DNA from: an uncultured Myroides sp. | Lineage (GTDB): Bacteria > Bacteroidota > Bacteroidia > Flavobacteriales > Flavobacteriaceae | Assembly (NCBI GenBank): GCA_913777665.1 | Contig: CAJYTF010000005.1 | Coordinates: 1 to 64,000 of the forward strand | DNA length: 64,000 nt | Direction: 5' to 3' | Part shown: positions 55,370 to 64,000 of the stretch, one piece after another | How the letters are laid out: the number at the start of each line of letters is the position of its first letter | Numbering within the stretch: the stretch's first letter is position 1 | Program-made: the position numbers and the translations under genes | The notes under the pieces: model-generated | What the model saw: only the letters and a program-made list of their open reading frames with translations | Told to the model about the DNA's origin: nothing | Database searches by the model: none

Positions 55370-56226
55370 AAAAACTATCACTTATATTCTTCGTAATTGT
55401 TTTTATTTCTTGTAAATCAACCAAAAGCGAAAATCCGTTTGCACATCTTTCAACAGAAGAACGTTCAAAATTGGCAGATTATTATCATGAAGAATCAATG
55501 AAGTTTAATCCATGGTTTCAAACAGGAAAATTGCATAGAATCTATAAAGACAGTGCTTTATTGGCTGTTCCAGATCATGTGGAATATATGGAGCGAGCGT
55601 CATATTCCTACAAAAAAGCGGGCGAACATATTAAGGCTATGGAAATGCTTAACAAAGCCGTAGCAATTGATACGGCTAATGGTAAAACACGAGCCCTAGA
55701 ATATAAAGCCTGGAGCATGCTGTATTATTACCGTGATTACGAAAGTACTATTAAAGATGTTGATAAAGTTATAGAAATTAGTAAAATTCCGTATAAAGGT
55801 TGTCATGGAGAATCGTGTTTGCTTTTAAAGGCACAAGCTTATTATCAATTGGGAGAATATAAAAAAGCAATTGAAACTTTTGATTACTTGTTTACCATTC
55901 TTAAAGAACAAGGTGTAAATCCAAAAGACGATTACCTCTCTAATTTCTATCTGGCACCGAGTTATTTTAAATTGAATGATTTAGACAAATCGCTTTTTTA
56001 TTTACAAGAACAATTAAGTATGGCCTATAGTGTAAAAGCCGAATTGAACTTTTATGCGGGACAAATTTATGTTTTGAAAAATGATAAAGAAAAAGCAAAA
56101 GAACATTTTTTAGAGGCTAAAGAATTATACCTAAAAAACGATAAAATGAATGAGCCTTATGTTGAACGTTTCGATGAAATTTTTATGAATGATATAGACA
56201 ATGAATTAGATAAACTAAAAAACTAG
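55360..56226 (+). CDS. TPR-containing lipoprotein
   Basis: A 288-residue protein with a lipobox (FVIVFISCKST, Cys20). The mature part contains at least four TPR-like helix pairs (YMERASYSYKKAGEHIKAMEMLNKAVAIDTANGKT; LLKAQAYYQLGEYKKAIETFDYL; APSYFKLNDLDKSLFYLQEQL; GQIYVLKNDKEKAKEHFLEAKELY). It probably holds other proteins at the outer membrane. Paired with the exported hypothetical upstream. Confidence 0.75.
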   Translation: MSIKKLSLIFFVIVFISCKSTKSENPFAHLSTEERSKLADYYHEESMKFNPWFQTGKLHRIYKDSALLAVPDHVEYMERASYSYKKAGEHIKAMEMLNKAVAIDTANGKTRALEYKAWSMLYYYRDYESTIKDVDKVIEISKIPYKGCHGESCLLLKAQAYYQLGEYKKAIETFDYLFTILKEQGVNPKDDYLSNFYLAPSYFKLNDLDKSLFYLQEQLSMAYSVKAELNFYAGQIYVLKNDKEKAKEHFLEAKELYLKNDKMNEPYVERFDEIFMNDIDNELDKLKN

Positions 56227-56246
56227 CCTTAAAGCTAGTTTTTTTT
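56220..56246. terminator. Bidirectional terminator between converging genes
   Basis: AAACTAGC (56220-56227) and GCTAGTTT (56234-56241) form an 8-bp stem followed by a run of T on the plus strand. An A run lies on the left, so it can also serve the minus strand gene. Confidence 0.7.
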
Positions 56247-57272
56247 ATCTTTCATATTTAACCGCGCCATAATGGGGAAATGATCCGAATTTTTAAACTC
56301 TTTAAAGGTTTTGAATTCTTTCACATCAAACACCTCATCAACCAAAATATAATCAATTCGGGCAGGATAATATTTGTAGTTATAGGTTTTTCCGAAACCT
56401 TTGCCGGCTTCAACAAACGCATCGTTCATATCGCCGATAATGTTTTTATAAACGTACGAAAACGCCGTATTGTTCATATCGCCACAGATAATTTTATGTC
56501 CTTTAAAATCTTCCATGTGTGCCTGAATCAACTCCGACTGCAACTGTTGAACTTTAAATGCTTCACTTAATCGGTTAAAAATTCGTTTTGATTTACTTTC
56601 ATCGATCTCATTAATATCCGGACTAATATTTACCGATTGCAAATGAATGCTGTACACACGAATGGTATCCTTATTTTTAACGATATCGGCATACACTACG
56701 TTGTTATCGGAATTTGGCAAAGCGATTTCACCTTCATCAATAATTCTAAATTTAGAAAAAATAGCTTGACCGGTTTTGATCTTTTTTCCATGCATAATAA
56801 TGTGTCTAAACTTGTAATCGTCTAACTCATAATCTGCCGATTTGGAATATTCTTGAAAACAAATAATATCCGGATTTTGCTCTTCAATAAAACGCTTAAT
56901 ATTTTCGGCAACATTTTCGTTTGGCATCCAATTAAACAGATTAAACAAGCGAACATTATAACTTAAAACAGTAAAATCTGATTCTACAACCTCTTCGTTT
57001 TTCGATGTAAACTTGTAGAATTTGGTAAAAAACGTGTATCCGATCAAAAAAACAATGATCGATAAAAAAACCTGTCTTTTAAGTTGAATTGCCCAATACA
57101 CCACAAATACCAGATTTAGCATTAAAAGTGTGGGTAAAATTAGGGTAAGAACCGACAAAAACGGAAACAGTTTAGGCGCCATAGAAGGCAATAAATAGCC
57201 CAACAATGTTAGCACAACCAACATTATGTTTAAAATATAGGCTATTTTATTAAACCACTTTAACTGTTTCAT
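56235..57272 (-). CDS. Endonuclease/exonuclease/phosphatase family membrane protein
   Basis: A 345-residue protein with two or three N-terminal helices (about 10-90) and a C-terminal EEP domain: SYNVRLFNLF, the catalytic glutamate in IICFQEYS, ICGDMNNTAFSYVY and SDHFPIMARL. The EEP fold covers nucleases and lipid phosphatases; membrane anchoring hints at an envelope role. Last gene of the mutL operon. No substrate can be assigned. Confidence 0.85.
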   Translation of the reverse strand: MKQLKWFNKIAYILNIMLVVLTLLGYLLPSMAPKLFPFLSVLTLILPTLLMLNLVFVVYWAIQLKRQVFLSIIVFLIGYTFFTKFYKFTSKNEEVVESDFTVLSYNVRLFNLFNWMPNENVAENIKRFIEEQNPDIICFQEYSKSADYELDDYKFRHIIMHGKKIKTGQAIFSKFRIIDEGEIALPNSDNNVVYADIVKNKDTIRVYSIHLQSVNISPDINEIDESKSKRIFNRLSEAFKVQQLQSELIQAHMEDFKGHKIICGDMNNTAFSYVYKNIIGDMNDAFVEAGKGFGKTYNYKYYPARIDYILVDEVFDVKEFKTFKEFKNSDHFPIMARLNMKDKKN

Positions 57273-57276
57273 AAGT

Positions 57277-58071
57277 TTATTTCTGCTTAAACAAAAACTC
57301 TTTTTCTTCTTTTGTTAAACTGTCGTATCCCGATTTGCTAATTTTGTCTAAGATAACATCTATTTGTTTTTGAACGCTATTATCTGCCGAATTATTTTTG
57401 GGTTGATTGATTTTATTATGAACCGTTCGCAAATTGGTTTTTACTTTTGATTTTTGAAGGTTGCTCACCGAAAATCCGCCTAACCATTTGCCGTAACAAA
57501 AACCAAATATGCTTCCGCCGATATGAGCCAAATGTCCGCCGGCATTATCAAAAAACAACTGCAACAAATCAAAACCTAAAAACGCAATCGCGATGTAATA
57601 TATTGCAACGTTTCCAAAAATTATAAGCTGCACACGCATTTTCGGATTATATCCTACAACCGTAAAAAACACCGCCATTACAGCTCCCGATGCTCCTACA
57701 ACATAACTTTGCAAGCCAAAAATATTGGCAATTAAAAAGTAAAAAATTCCGGCTGCAATACCACCTAAAAAATAGGCTTTTAAAAATTGCTTTGAATTAA
57801 AAAATGTAAAAAACAATTGACTAAAAAAATACAGCATCAGCATATTAAACAGCAAGTGCATAATATCGGCATGCAGAAAACTGTACGTTACAAACTGCCA
57901 AATTCGATAATTAAATATTTTAAAGTCGCTAAACAATGCTAATTGTTCGATAATAGCTTTATAAAAACTTACATCGGTAAACTTCATAAACATAACAAAA
58001 AAGCTTATTACGCTTACAACAATAAGAAGTTTAATTTCGACCGCAATATTTTTAATATCGAATTTTAGCAT
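57277..58071 (-). CDS. Rhomboid family intramembrane serine protease
   Basis: A 264-residue membrane protein with six helices. The catalytic serine is in VGASGAVMAVFF (GxSG motif) and the histidine in AGGHLAHIGGSIFGF. The C-terminus carries a cytoplasmic tail ending LTKEEKEFLFKQ. The second of two rhomboid genes in tandem; 6 bp separate them. Substrates unknown. Confidence 0.88.
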   Translation of the reverse strand: MLKFDIKNIAVEIKLLIVVSVISFFVMFMKFTDVSFYKAIIEQLALFSDFKIFNYRIWQFVTYSFLHADIMHLLFNMLMLYFFSQLFFTFFNSKQFLKAYFLGGIAAGIFYFLIANIFGLQSYVVGASGAVMAVFFTVVGYNPKMRVQLIIFGNVAIYYIAIAFLGFDLLQLFFDNAGGHLAHIGGSIFGFCYGKWLGGFSVSNLQKSKVKTNLRTVHNKINQPKNNSADNSVQKQIDVILDKISKSGYDSLTKEEKEFLFKQK

Positions 58072-58077
58072 AGTATG

Positions 58078-58833
58078 TTATTTATCCCAACGGAATTGAT
58101 CGAACTGTTTTTTCTTCCAGAACCACATCAACAAGAAACCTACAAGAGCTCCGCCAATGTGTGCAAAATGCGCAATTCCTGTTCCGCCTGATCCAAAAAT
58201 AGCAGCGCCGTTAAATCCTAAAATTAAATCTAAAACCAAAATTCCCGGTACAAAATATTTTGCCTTAACCGGAACAGGTATAAAAAGTAAAGCCAAGCCG
58301 GCATTTGGAAACATGAAGGCAAATGCTACCAATAAACCGTAAATAGCTCCTGACGCGCCGACAGCTACTGATAAGTATGATGAACCTAATGCCTGAATTC
58401 CACTTTGTGAAACATATTCCTGCCAGCGTGTATCAATTCTTCCGCTATTTAGTAATTCAAAAATCTCATTCTCTTTAAAACCATTTAAGGTTAACGTACT
58501 TACAACATCATGTATCTGCCAATAATTAACGGCTGTATGTAAAAGGGCAGCTCCTAATCCACATAAAATATAGAAAAGTATAAATTTTTTGCCTCCCCAT
58601 ATTTGTTCCAACACCGATCCAAATGAATACAAAGCAAACATGTTGAATAGGATATGTGAAAAACCGCCATGCATAAACATGTGTGTTATAGGCTGCCAAA
58701 ATTTAAAGTTTGGATTCTCAAAATAATACAGCGGAAAATAAACATTCAATACTGGCACAAAGAAATATGCCGCTAAAAATATTATAACGTTTACAATTAA
58801 CAATTGTTTTACTACTGGAGTAATCTGATTCAT
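58078..58833 (-). CDS. Rhomboid family intramembrane serine protease
   Basis: A 251-residue six-helix rhomboid. The early loop has HMFMHGGFSHILFNMFALYSFG, the catalytic GASGAIYG and the histidine in HFAHIGGALVGF. Its start codon shares a base with the mutL stop (TAATG), so translation is coupled. The two rhomboids are not close copies of each other. Confidence 0.9.
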   Translation of the reverse strand: MNQITPVVKQLLIVNVIIFLAAYFFVPVLNVYFPLYYFENPNFKFWQPITHMFMHGGFSHILFNMFALYSFGSVLEQIWGGKKFILFYILCGLGAALLHTAVNYWQIHDVVSTLTLNGFKENEIFELLNSGRIDTRWQEYVSQSGIQALGSSYLSVAVGASGAIYGLLVAFAFMFPNAGLALLFIPVPVKAKYFVPGILVLDLILGFNGAAIFGSGGTGIAHFAHIGGALVGFLLMWFWKKKQFDQFRWDK

Positions 58834-60764
58834 TACATAAATTTTTTATCAATATCTTCTACCTTCATGGTAATAAAAGTAGTTTTGCCAAAGGGCGATG
58901 TTTGTGGATCTTCGCACCCAAACAAACTATTTACAATATTTTCCTGTTCTTTATCGCTTAAATACGTGCCGGTTTTTACCGCCAAACTCTGTGCCAGTGA
59001 TTTTGCAATGCGGTCGTGCAGAATATCAACATCGGCAGGAGCATCGTCTTGCATATCGTTTAAAAGATCTTCTAAAACAATAGAAACCTCGCTTTCTGTA
59101 ATCGATACCGGAATACCTAAAATTACAATTTTTTCGTTAGAAATTTCATCGAATAAAAATCCCATCTGAACCAGTTCGTTTTGCAAATTTTTAAGAAGTT
59201 CCATTTCATAAACGCCATAATACAAAGACAACGGAAACAACAACTGCTGACTTGCATTCTGCTTTACCGTGAACGAACGCATGTAATGTTCGTACAAAAT
59301 TCGCTGATGTGCCCTGCGTTGATCGATGATAATCATGCCCGATTTTATGGGACTGATGATGTATTTTTTTTGAAACTGATACGATTGCTGATGATTTGTT
59401 GGTTGCGAAACATCGTCATCGAACAAAGATCCGGTAATTACTTCTTCATCAAACTGATGATTTGCCGATGTAAGAATGATTTCTTTTGCGTCTGAAATAC
59501 CTTCGTACAACGTTTCCCAACCGCCCGATTTGTGTTTACGATCTTGAAACGATGCATTGCTTTGAAATGAACTTCCCGAAGTTTTTGGCTTGACACTTTC
59601 GAACGGATTAAAACCAGAACCCATTTGTCCTGCCAAACTGCTCCCCGATTTCATACTTTCAAACGGATTGAAAAACGCATCAACTTCAACCGTTGGCTCG
59701 GTAGATTTTGTTCCTTCATAACTATAAGGAACATCTAACTCATTATCCTTCTGAAAATCCAACACCGGCGAAACATTAAACTGACCCAAACTATGCTTGA
59801 TTGTAGCTCGTAAAATAGCGTACAACGCCTGTTCATCGTCAAACTTAATTTCGGTTTTTGTCGGGTGGATATTAATATCGATACTATTTGGCGGCAACGT
59901 TAAATACAAAAAATAACTTGGGTGCGTACCATCTTTCAACAAACCTTCAAAAGCAGCCGTTACTGCGTGATGCAGATAGCCACTTTTTATAAATCGATCA
60001 TTCACAAAGAAGAACTGTTCTCCCCTGCTCTTCTTCGCAAATTCGGGCTTTGCAACAAAACCGTGAACTTCAACAATCTCGGTTGTTTCCTGAACGGGAA
60101 CTAACTTTTCATTGGTTTTTCCGCCGAAAACATTCACAATACGCTGACGAAAATTAGATGCCGGCAAATTAAACATTTCACTACCGTTGTTTATAAACGT
60201 AAACTGAATATTGTTATGTGCCAAAGCCACACGCTCAAACTCATCAATCACATGGCGTAATTCTACCTGATCTGACTTCAGGAAGTTTCGTCGGGCAGGA
60301 ATATTAAAAAATAGGTTTTTAACCGAAAACGATGTTCCGCTTGGAGCCACAACAATTTCTTGCGACACAATTTTACTGCCTTCGATAATTACGTGTGTGC
60401 CTAATTCGGCAGCGTGTTCTTTAGATTTTAATTCTACATGCGCAATTGCGGCAATAGATGCCAATGCTTCGCCACGAAAACCTTTTGTCTGCAGTTGGAA
60501 TAAATCTTCGGCAATGGAAATTTTAGAAGTTGCATGACGTTCAAAACACATACGTGCATCAATTTCGTTCATTCCTTTACCGTCGTCAATAACCTGGATC
60601 AGCGTTTTACCTGCATCTTTAATTACCAGTTTAATGGCAGTTGCACCTGCATCTACGGCATTTTCGAGTAACTCTTTAACTACCGATGCGGGTCTTTGCA
60701 CCACTTCGCCGGCGGCAATTTGGTTGGCAACGTGATCGGGCAATAAACGTATAACGCTTGACAT
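58833..60764 (-). CDS. mutL: DNA mismatch repair protein MutL
   Basis: A 643-residue GHKL ATPase. Motifs: KELLENAVDAGATAIKL, IQVIDDGKGM, CFERHATSKI and TKGFRGEALASIA in the N-terminal half, then a low-complexity linker (FESMKSGSSLAGQ) and a dimerisation domain. ATG 60764 is chosen because a promoter -7 box lies upstream of it but inside a longer frame to 60821. The C-terminal metal-dependent endonuclease motif DQHA(X)2E(X)4E is degenerate here (DQRRAHQRILYE from Asp481), and the late CPHGRP-type box reads SPFGKTT. So nicking activity may be absent. Confidence 0.94.
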   Translation of the reverse strand: MSSVIRLLPDHVANQIAAGEVVQRPASVVKELLENAVDAGATAIKLVIKDAGKTLIQVIDDGKGMNEIDARMCFERHATSKISIAEDLFQLQTKGFRGEALASIAAIAHVELKSKEHAAELGTHVIIEGSKIVSQEIVVAPSGTSFSVKNLFFNIPARRNFLKSDQVELRHVIDEFERVALAHNNIQFTFINNGSEMFNLPASNFRQRIVNVFGGKTNEKLVPVQETTEIVEVHGFVAKPEFAKKSRGEQFFFVNDRFIKSGYLHHAVTAAFEGLLKDGTHPSYFLYLTLPPNSIDINIHPTKTEIKFDDEQALYAILRATIKHSLGQFNVSPVLDFQKDNELDVPYSYEGTKSTEPTVEVDAFFNPFESMKSGSSLAGQMGSGFNPFESVKPKTSGSSFQSNASFQDRKHKSGGWETLYEGISDAKEIILTSANHQFDEEVITGSLFDDDVSQPTNHQQSYQFQKKYIISPIKSGMIIIDQRRAHQRILYEHYMRSFTVKQNASQQLLFPLSLYYGVYEMELLKNLQNELVQMGFLFDEISNEKIVILGIPVSITESEVSIVLEDLLNDMQDDAPADVDILHDRIAKSLAQSLAVKTGTYLSDKEQENIVNSLFGCEDPQTSPFGKTTFITMKVEDIDKKFM

Positions 60765-60792
60765 GTATTGTTGTACTTTTTCTAATGATTTA

Positions 60793-60800
60793 CAAAAATA
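60793..60800 (-). promoter_or_regulatory. -7 box of the mutL operon
   Basis: On the minus strand TATTTTTG, matching TAnnTTTG, 29 bases before the mutL start codon. It places the first possible ATG at 60821 upstream of the transcript. Confidence 0.55.
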
Positions 60801-60855
60801 CAATTTTATACGGGAATTCACTTATCAATGCCCTTTGCAGAAAGTTAAAGAAAAC

Positions 60856-60886
60856 AAAAAAGCCCTGAAAAATTTCAGAGCTTTTG
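60856..60886 (-). terminator. Terminator of the lipoprotein gene
   Basis: On the minus strand AAAAGCTCTGAAA pairs with TTTCAGGGCTTTTTT and ends in T. The same stem recurs at 61498-61525. Confidence 0.65.
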
Positions 60887-60888
60887 GT

Positions 60889-61404
60889 TTAATTATTATT
60901 CCACATTTCTTCTAAAGCCAAAACATCAAATTCTAATTCTTCTGTCTTGTGCTTGCAATTATGAATGATTAATGGATGCTTATTCAAATCTTTTGTAGAA
61001 ATAGTTAAAAACAAATAATCAAAATCATTTATCTGAAAGCGAAATAAGAATTTATCTCCAACTATTTTCTTTAATAATTTACCGTTGTTATATCCATCAC
61101 TCAGTGAATGTTCCATGATGTTTTTATGAAAAGAAATTTTGGTTATTTCATAAGTTTCTGTTTCCCCTAAACTTATTGTTACCTTATTTCCCTGAAACAT
61201 AACACTTTTGTGATACATAAAATCGCACGGCACATAATTGTAAAATTGACCTTTTAATTGTTCTACAGAAACATACGATTGATTGTTAAAACGATTAAAA
61301 AACTTATTATAATGCTTACTACCTGGCTTTTCTATATAGACAAATTGTTTACTACACGAATAAAATAAAGCAGTTAAAAGTATGAATAGTATAACTTTTT
61401 TCAT
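60889..61404 (-). CDS. Hypothetical lipoprotein
   Basis: A 171-residue protein with a lipobox (LTALFYSCSKQ, Cys17). The rest contains strand-like segments (QFYNYVPCDFMYHKSVMFQGNKVTISLGETETYEI) and two further cysteines. No family recognised. It is a single gene, ended by a terminator 2-3 bases after the stop, followed by the mutL promoter. Confidence 0.6.
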   Translation of the reverse strand: MKKVILFILLTALFYSCSKQFVYIEKPGSKHYNKFFNRFNNQSYVSVEQLKGQFYNYVPCDFMYHKSVMFQGNKVTISLGETETYEITKISFHKNIMEHSLSDGYNNGKLLKKIVGDKFLFRFQINDFDYLFLTISTKDLNKHPLIIHNCKHKTEELEFDVLALEEMWNNN

Positions 61405-61497
61405 TCTAAATTTTGTTAATTAATAAACTGCACAAGTTCACAATATTAATGTTCTAAATATAATTATTCTCTAACAAATCAATAAAAACTTGCATAA

Positions 61498-61525
61498 AAA
61501 AAGCCCTGAAATTTTCAGAGCTTTT
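61498..61525 (-). terminator. Terminator of the ribH gene run
   Basis: Minus strand AAAAGCTCTGAAA with TTTCAGGGCTTTTTTT, nearly the same sequence as 60856-60886. The stop codon of ribH is 3 bases upstream. Confidence 0.7.
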
Positions 61526-61528
61526 GTA

Positions 61529-62011
61529 TTATTTATTTAATGCGATCATTTTTAATGCGGCAACCGCTGCTTCGGTTCCTTTGTTTCCGTGGATTCCTCC
61601 ACTTCTATCGATCGACTGTTGTTCGTTGTTATCTGTAAGTACACAGAAAATGGTAGGTACATCGTAGATTAAGTTTAAATCTTTAATGCCTTGTGTAACA
61701 CCTTCGCAAACAAAATCAAAGTGTTTTGTTTCGCCTTGAATTACACAACCTATGGCAATAACAGCATCAAACTGTTCTAACTGGTGCATTTTTTTGCTTC
61801 CAAAAATCAATTCAAAACTTCCCGGAACATTCCAACGTACAATATTTTCAGGTTTCGCGCCACAATCAATCAATACATCGTAAGCACCCTGAAACAAACC
61901 GTTGGTAACTTTATCGTTCCATTCCGAAACAACCAAACCAATCTTTAAATCTTTTGCATCAATTAAATCGGCTTTGTTGTATTCTGATAAATTTTTATTA
62001 GCTGTAGCCAT
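61529..62011 (-). CDS. ribH: 6,7-Dimethyl-8-ribityllumazine synthase
   Basis: A 160-residue enzyme that joins ribityl-aminouracil with the butanone phosphate in riboflavin synthesis. Motifs SEWNDKVTNGLFQGAYDVL near residue 30, VPGSFELIFGSKKM, AIGCVIQGETKHFDFVCEGVTQGI and the C-terminal IDRSGGIHGNKGTEAAVAALKMI are clear. Typically 154 residues long and forms pentamers or icosahedra. It is 2 bp from the upstream TPR gene on the same strand. Confidence 0.95.
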   Translation of the reverse strand: MATANKNLSEYNKADLIDAKDLKIGLVVSEWNDKVTNGLFQGAYDVLIDCGAKPENIVRWNVPGSFELIFGSKKMHQLEQFDAVIAIGCVIQGETKHFDFVCEGVTQGIKDLNLIYDVPTIFCVLTDNNEQQSIDRSGGIHGNKGTEAAVAALKMIALNK

Positions 62012-62013
62012 AA

Positions 62014-62787
62014 TTATTGAGCCATTCCTAAATAAACATCAATATTTGCAGCTTCTACAGAACCTTTGTAATTGTCTTTAATATTGGTAAACAATTTCAA
62101 CGCTTCGTCTTTCTTACCTAATTCTAACGCCATTAAGCCGGCTTTGTAAGCGTAACGTGGCGTTGTAAAATCGTTTGTTGTATGTTCTGATGCTTTTTTG
62201 TAAAAATCAAAAGCTTCTTGTTGTTGGTTTAATTCTGCAAATGCATCGCCAATTGCACCTAACGACATTGCTTTTAAGAACAAATCTTTAGAGTTAAACT
62301 GCTCTAAATGCTGAATTGCTTCTTTAAATTTACCCATGTTAAGGTATGATGTTCCTGCGTAGTAATGTGCCAAATTAGCTGCATTTGTTCCGCTGTACTC
62401 TTCGGTAATTCCTAAAAAGCCCATTTTACCTTCACCACCGTTTAAAGCTAAATTATATAAAGAGTCGGTTGCTTGTCCGTTAATAGCTTGGTCGTAATAT
62501 TGCTGTGCCTGGAACATTTCGTTTGCAGCTTCGTCTTCTTTTGGCTCTAAAATAAAATTAGTATAACCCAAATAACCAACTGCTACAACAGCCAATGCGC
62601 CAATTGCATAAAATACTTTTGACTGGTTTAATGTAAACCAATTGCCTATTTTATTTGCAGACGAATCTAAAGAATTAAATACTTCAGCTGTATCACTTTT
62701 ATCGTTTAATACCGCCTGATGTACGTTTTCTTCTTTTTCAACCTCTGGTTTTTCTGGTTTATAACCTCTTTTATTATATGTTGCCAT
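62014..62787 (-). CDS. Membrane-anchored TPR protein
   Basis: A 257-residue protein with a charged N-terminal segment, one membrane helix (about residues 58-77, VFYAIGALAVVAVGYLGYTNFI) and TPR-like repeats in the periplasmic part (LAHYYAGTSYLNMGKFKEAIQHLEQF; SLGAIGDAFAELNQQQEAFDFYKKAS). This is the YfgM-like layout. It shares an operon with ribH. Start at 62787, supported by a TATTTTTG box at 62813-62820. Confidence 0.8.
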   Translation of the reverse strand: MATYNKRGYKPEKPEVEKEENVHQAVLNDKSDTAEVFNSLDSSANKIGNWFTLNQSKVFYAIGALAVVAVGYLGYTNFILEPKEDEAANEMFQAQQYYDQAINGQATDSLYNLALNGGEGKMGFLGITEEYSGTNAANLAHYYAGTSYLNMGKFKEAIQHLEQFNSKDLFLKAMSLGAIGDAFAELNQQQEAFDFYKKASEHTTNDFTTPRYAYKAGLMALELGKKDEALKLFTNIKDNYKGSVEAANIDVYLGMAQ

Positions 62788-62812
62788 AACGATGTAATAA
62801 TTTTAATCTGGG

Positions 62813-62820
62813 CAAAAATA
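62813..62820 (-). promoter_or_regulatory. -7 box of the TPR-ribH transcript
   Basis: On the minus strand TATTTTTG, matching TAnnTTTG, about 25 bases upstream of the TPR gene start codon. Confidence 0.5.
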
Positions 62821-62903
62821 GGATTTTTATCTAAATTTAAAAGTCTATTTGTTAGATATTTTTCAGAAATTTGCTTTTTAATTCAATAAATAAAACTGCT
62901 TTT

Positions 62904-63989
62904 GTGAATTTAGAGCAAATACATATCCTTAATTTTAAAAATATTCCCGAAAAAACACTTCATTTTACTAAAAAAATCAACTGTTTTGTAGGAAAAAACG
63001 GTCAGGGAAAAACCAACCTGCTCGATGCTATTTATTATCTGGCATTCGGCAAAAGTTATTTTAATCCGGTGGCTTTGCAGAATATTAAACATAACGAAGA
63101 TTTTTTTGTGGTTGAAGGTACATTTAATAAAACCGACAAACGCGAACAAATTGTATGCAGTTTAAAAAAAGGACAAAAAAAGGTTTTAAAACGTAACGGA
63201 AAAATTTACGATAAGTTTGCCGATCATGTTGGTTTGATTCCTTTGGTTATGATTTCACCGAGCGATCAGGATTTGATTTCGGAAGGAAGTGAAACCCGAA
63301 GAAAGTTTATTGATTTGGTTATTTCGCAACAAAACAGTCAGTATTTGCAGCAGTTGATCCAATATCAGAAAGTACTGATGCAACGTAATGCTTTGTTGAA
63401 ATATTTTGCTTTAAACAGAGTTTTCGAAACGGATACTTTAACAATTTACAACGAACAACTGCATAATTTAGGAACTGAAATTCATACGAAACGAAGCGAA
63501 TTTATTGAGGAATTTAATCCGATCTTTCAAAAATACCACCAACAGATCACAGGCAACAGCGAATCGGTTGAAATTAAGTACGAAAGTCAGCTACATGAAA
63601 AACCTTTATTAGATCTTTTTACTGATTTTTTACAGAAAGACCGCGTGCTGCAATATACATCGGTAGGAATTCATAAAGACGATTTATTGTTTGAAATCAA
63701 CGGACATTCCATTAAAAAATACGGATCGCAAGGTCAGCAAAAATCGTTATTGATCGCTTTAAAATTGGCACAATTCGATTTTATAAAGAAACAAAGCGGC
63801 GTTCTGCCTATTTTATTGTTCGATGATATTTTTGATAAGTTGGATGCCGATCGCGTGCAACAGATAATCGAAATGGTTAACAACGCCACTTTTGGTCAGC
63901 TTTTTATTACCGATACACATGAAGATCGAACGGAACTTATTGTAAAATCGACCAATTTAGATTACGAAATTTTTAAAATATCTAACTAA
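62904..63989 (+). CDS. recF: DNA replication and repair protein RecF
   Basis: A 361-residue SMC-like ATPase. Walker A is [25 protein letters not shown] near residue 31, the signature motif is [18 protein letters not shown], and Walker [12 protein letters not shown]. It loads RecA at gaps. The start is GTG 62904 ([14 protein letters not shown]), since the frame from 62871 adds residues with no family match. It is divergent from the TPR-ribH pair. The 11 bases after its stop to the window end show nothing. Confidence 0.93.
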   Translation: MNLEQIHILNFKNIPEKTLHFTKKINCFVGKNGQGKTNLLDAIYYLAFGKSYFNPVALQNIKHNEDFFVVEGTFNKTDKREQIVCSLKKGQKKVLKRNGKIYDKFADHVGLIPLVMISPSDQDLISEGSETRRKFIDLVISQQNSQYLQQLIQYQKVLMQRNALLKYFALNRVFETDTLTIYNEQLHNLGTEIHTKRSEFIEEFNPIFQKYHQQITGNSESVEIKYESQLHEKPLLDLFTDFLQKDRVLQYTSVGIHKDDLLFEINGHSIKKYGSQGQQKSLLIALKLAQFDFIKKQSGVLPILLFDDIFDKLDADRVQQIIEMVNNATFGQLFITDTHEDRTELIVKSTNLDYEIFKISN

Positions 63990-64000
63990 ACAAAAAGGGT

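Noticed and set aside
1..64000. CRISPR arrays, tRNA or rRNA genes, transposases and prophage genes
   Set aside because: Looked for regular repeat-spacer units, CCA-ended cloverleafs and transposase or integrase motifs; none was found in the window.

Overview
This window is a chromosomal segment of an AT-rich member of the Bacteroidota, almost certainly Flavobacteriaceae. The evidence is gene content (cbb3 oxidase ccoN/ccoS, ParA-ParB-DUF5683-DapB-LepB-WbqC run, BshC, menaquinone genes, ligase-associated Lhr operon, LETM1-related protein), repeated -7 boxes of the form TAnnTTTG a short way upstream of genes, and a lack of Shine-Dalgarno sites. I cannot fix the genus. No tRNA, rRNA, CRISPR array, transposase or prophage is visible; this is core chromosome with a few short dispersed repeats.

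Layout. 1-383: start of ccoN and all of ccoS, minus strand. 384-831: no gene, but a possible small RNA or orphan attenuator and the promoter of the methionine operon. 832-10386: methionine regulon, with a Met-rich 19-residue leader peptide and an attenuator, then metX, a bifunctional aspartokinase/homoserine dehydrogenase interrupted by one in-frame TAA, a MetB/MetZ-type PLP enzyme, cobalamin-dependent metH and metF. 10463-11672: Crp/Fnr regulator, SemiSWEET-like transporter, small lipoprotein. 11737-17427: four-gene DNA repair operon (exonuclease, ATP-dependent ligase, Lhr-type helicase, PdeM phosphoesterase), meeting an ATP-cone/nuclease gene on the other strand. 18830-20307: metK behind a structured leader that looks like a SAM-sensing RNA. 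20377-27477: RimB-RimK fusion, SIMPL protein, LETM1-related protein, and two TPR lipoprotein sensors, one a histidine kinase and one a probable pseudokinase.

27474-33424 (minus): menC, menA, a metal-dependent hydrolase, an alpha/beta hydrolase and two PH-domain membrane proteins. 33579-37967: envelope proteins, a MATE exporter, small unknown genes and an acyltransferase. 38014-41867: LytTR regulator and LytS-like kinase divergent from a von Willebrand A protein, with a 21-bp-period direct repeat between them. 41941-47527: DinB protein, B12-binding radical SAM protein, bshC and a dienoyl-CoA reductase-like SDR. 47652-54164: PAP2 phosphatase, then parA, parB, DUF5683, dapB, lepB, wbqC-like. 54287-63989: two small envelope genes, then the mutL-rhomboid-rhomboid-endonuclease operon, a lipoprotein, ribH with a TPR protein, and recF.

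The strongest regulatory story concerns sulfur amino acids. The biosynthetic operon appears to be controlled by ribosome stalling at methionine codons, while metK, which consumes methionine, has a different leader RNA. The nonsense codon in the aspartokinase domain would, if real, cut the aspartate branch feeding this operon. Where two starts were possible I used TAnnTTTG boxes, which several times lie inside the longer reading frame, to choose the shorter start.
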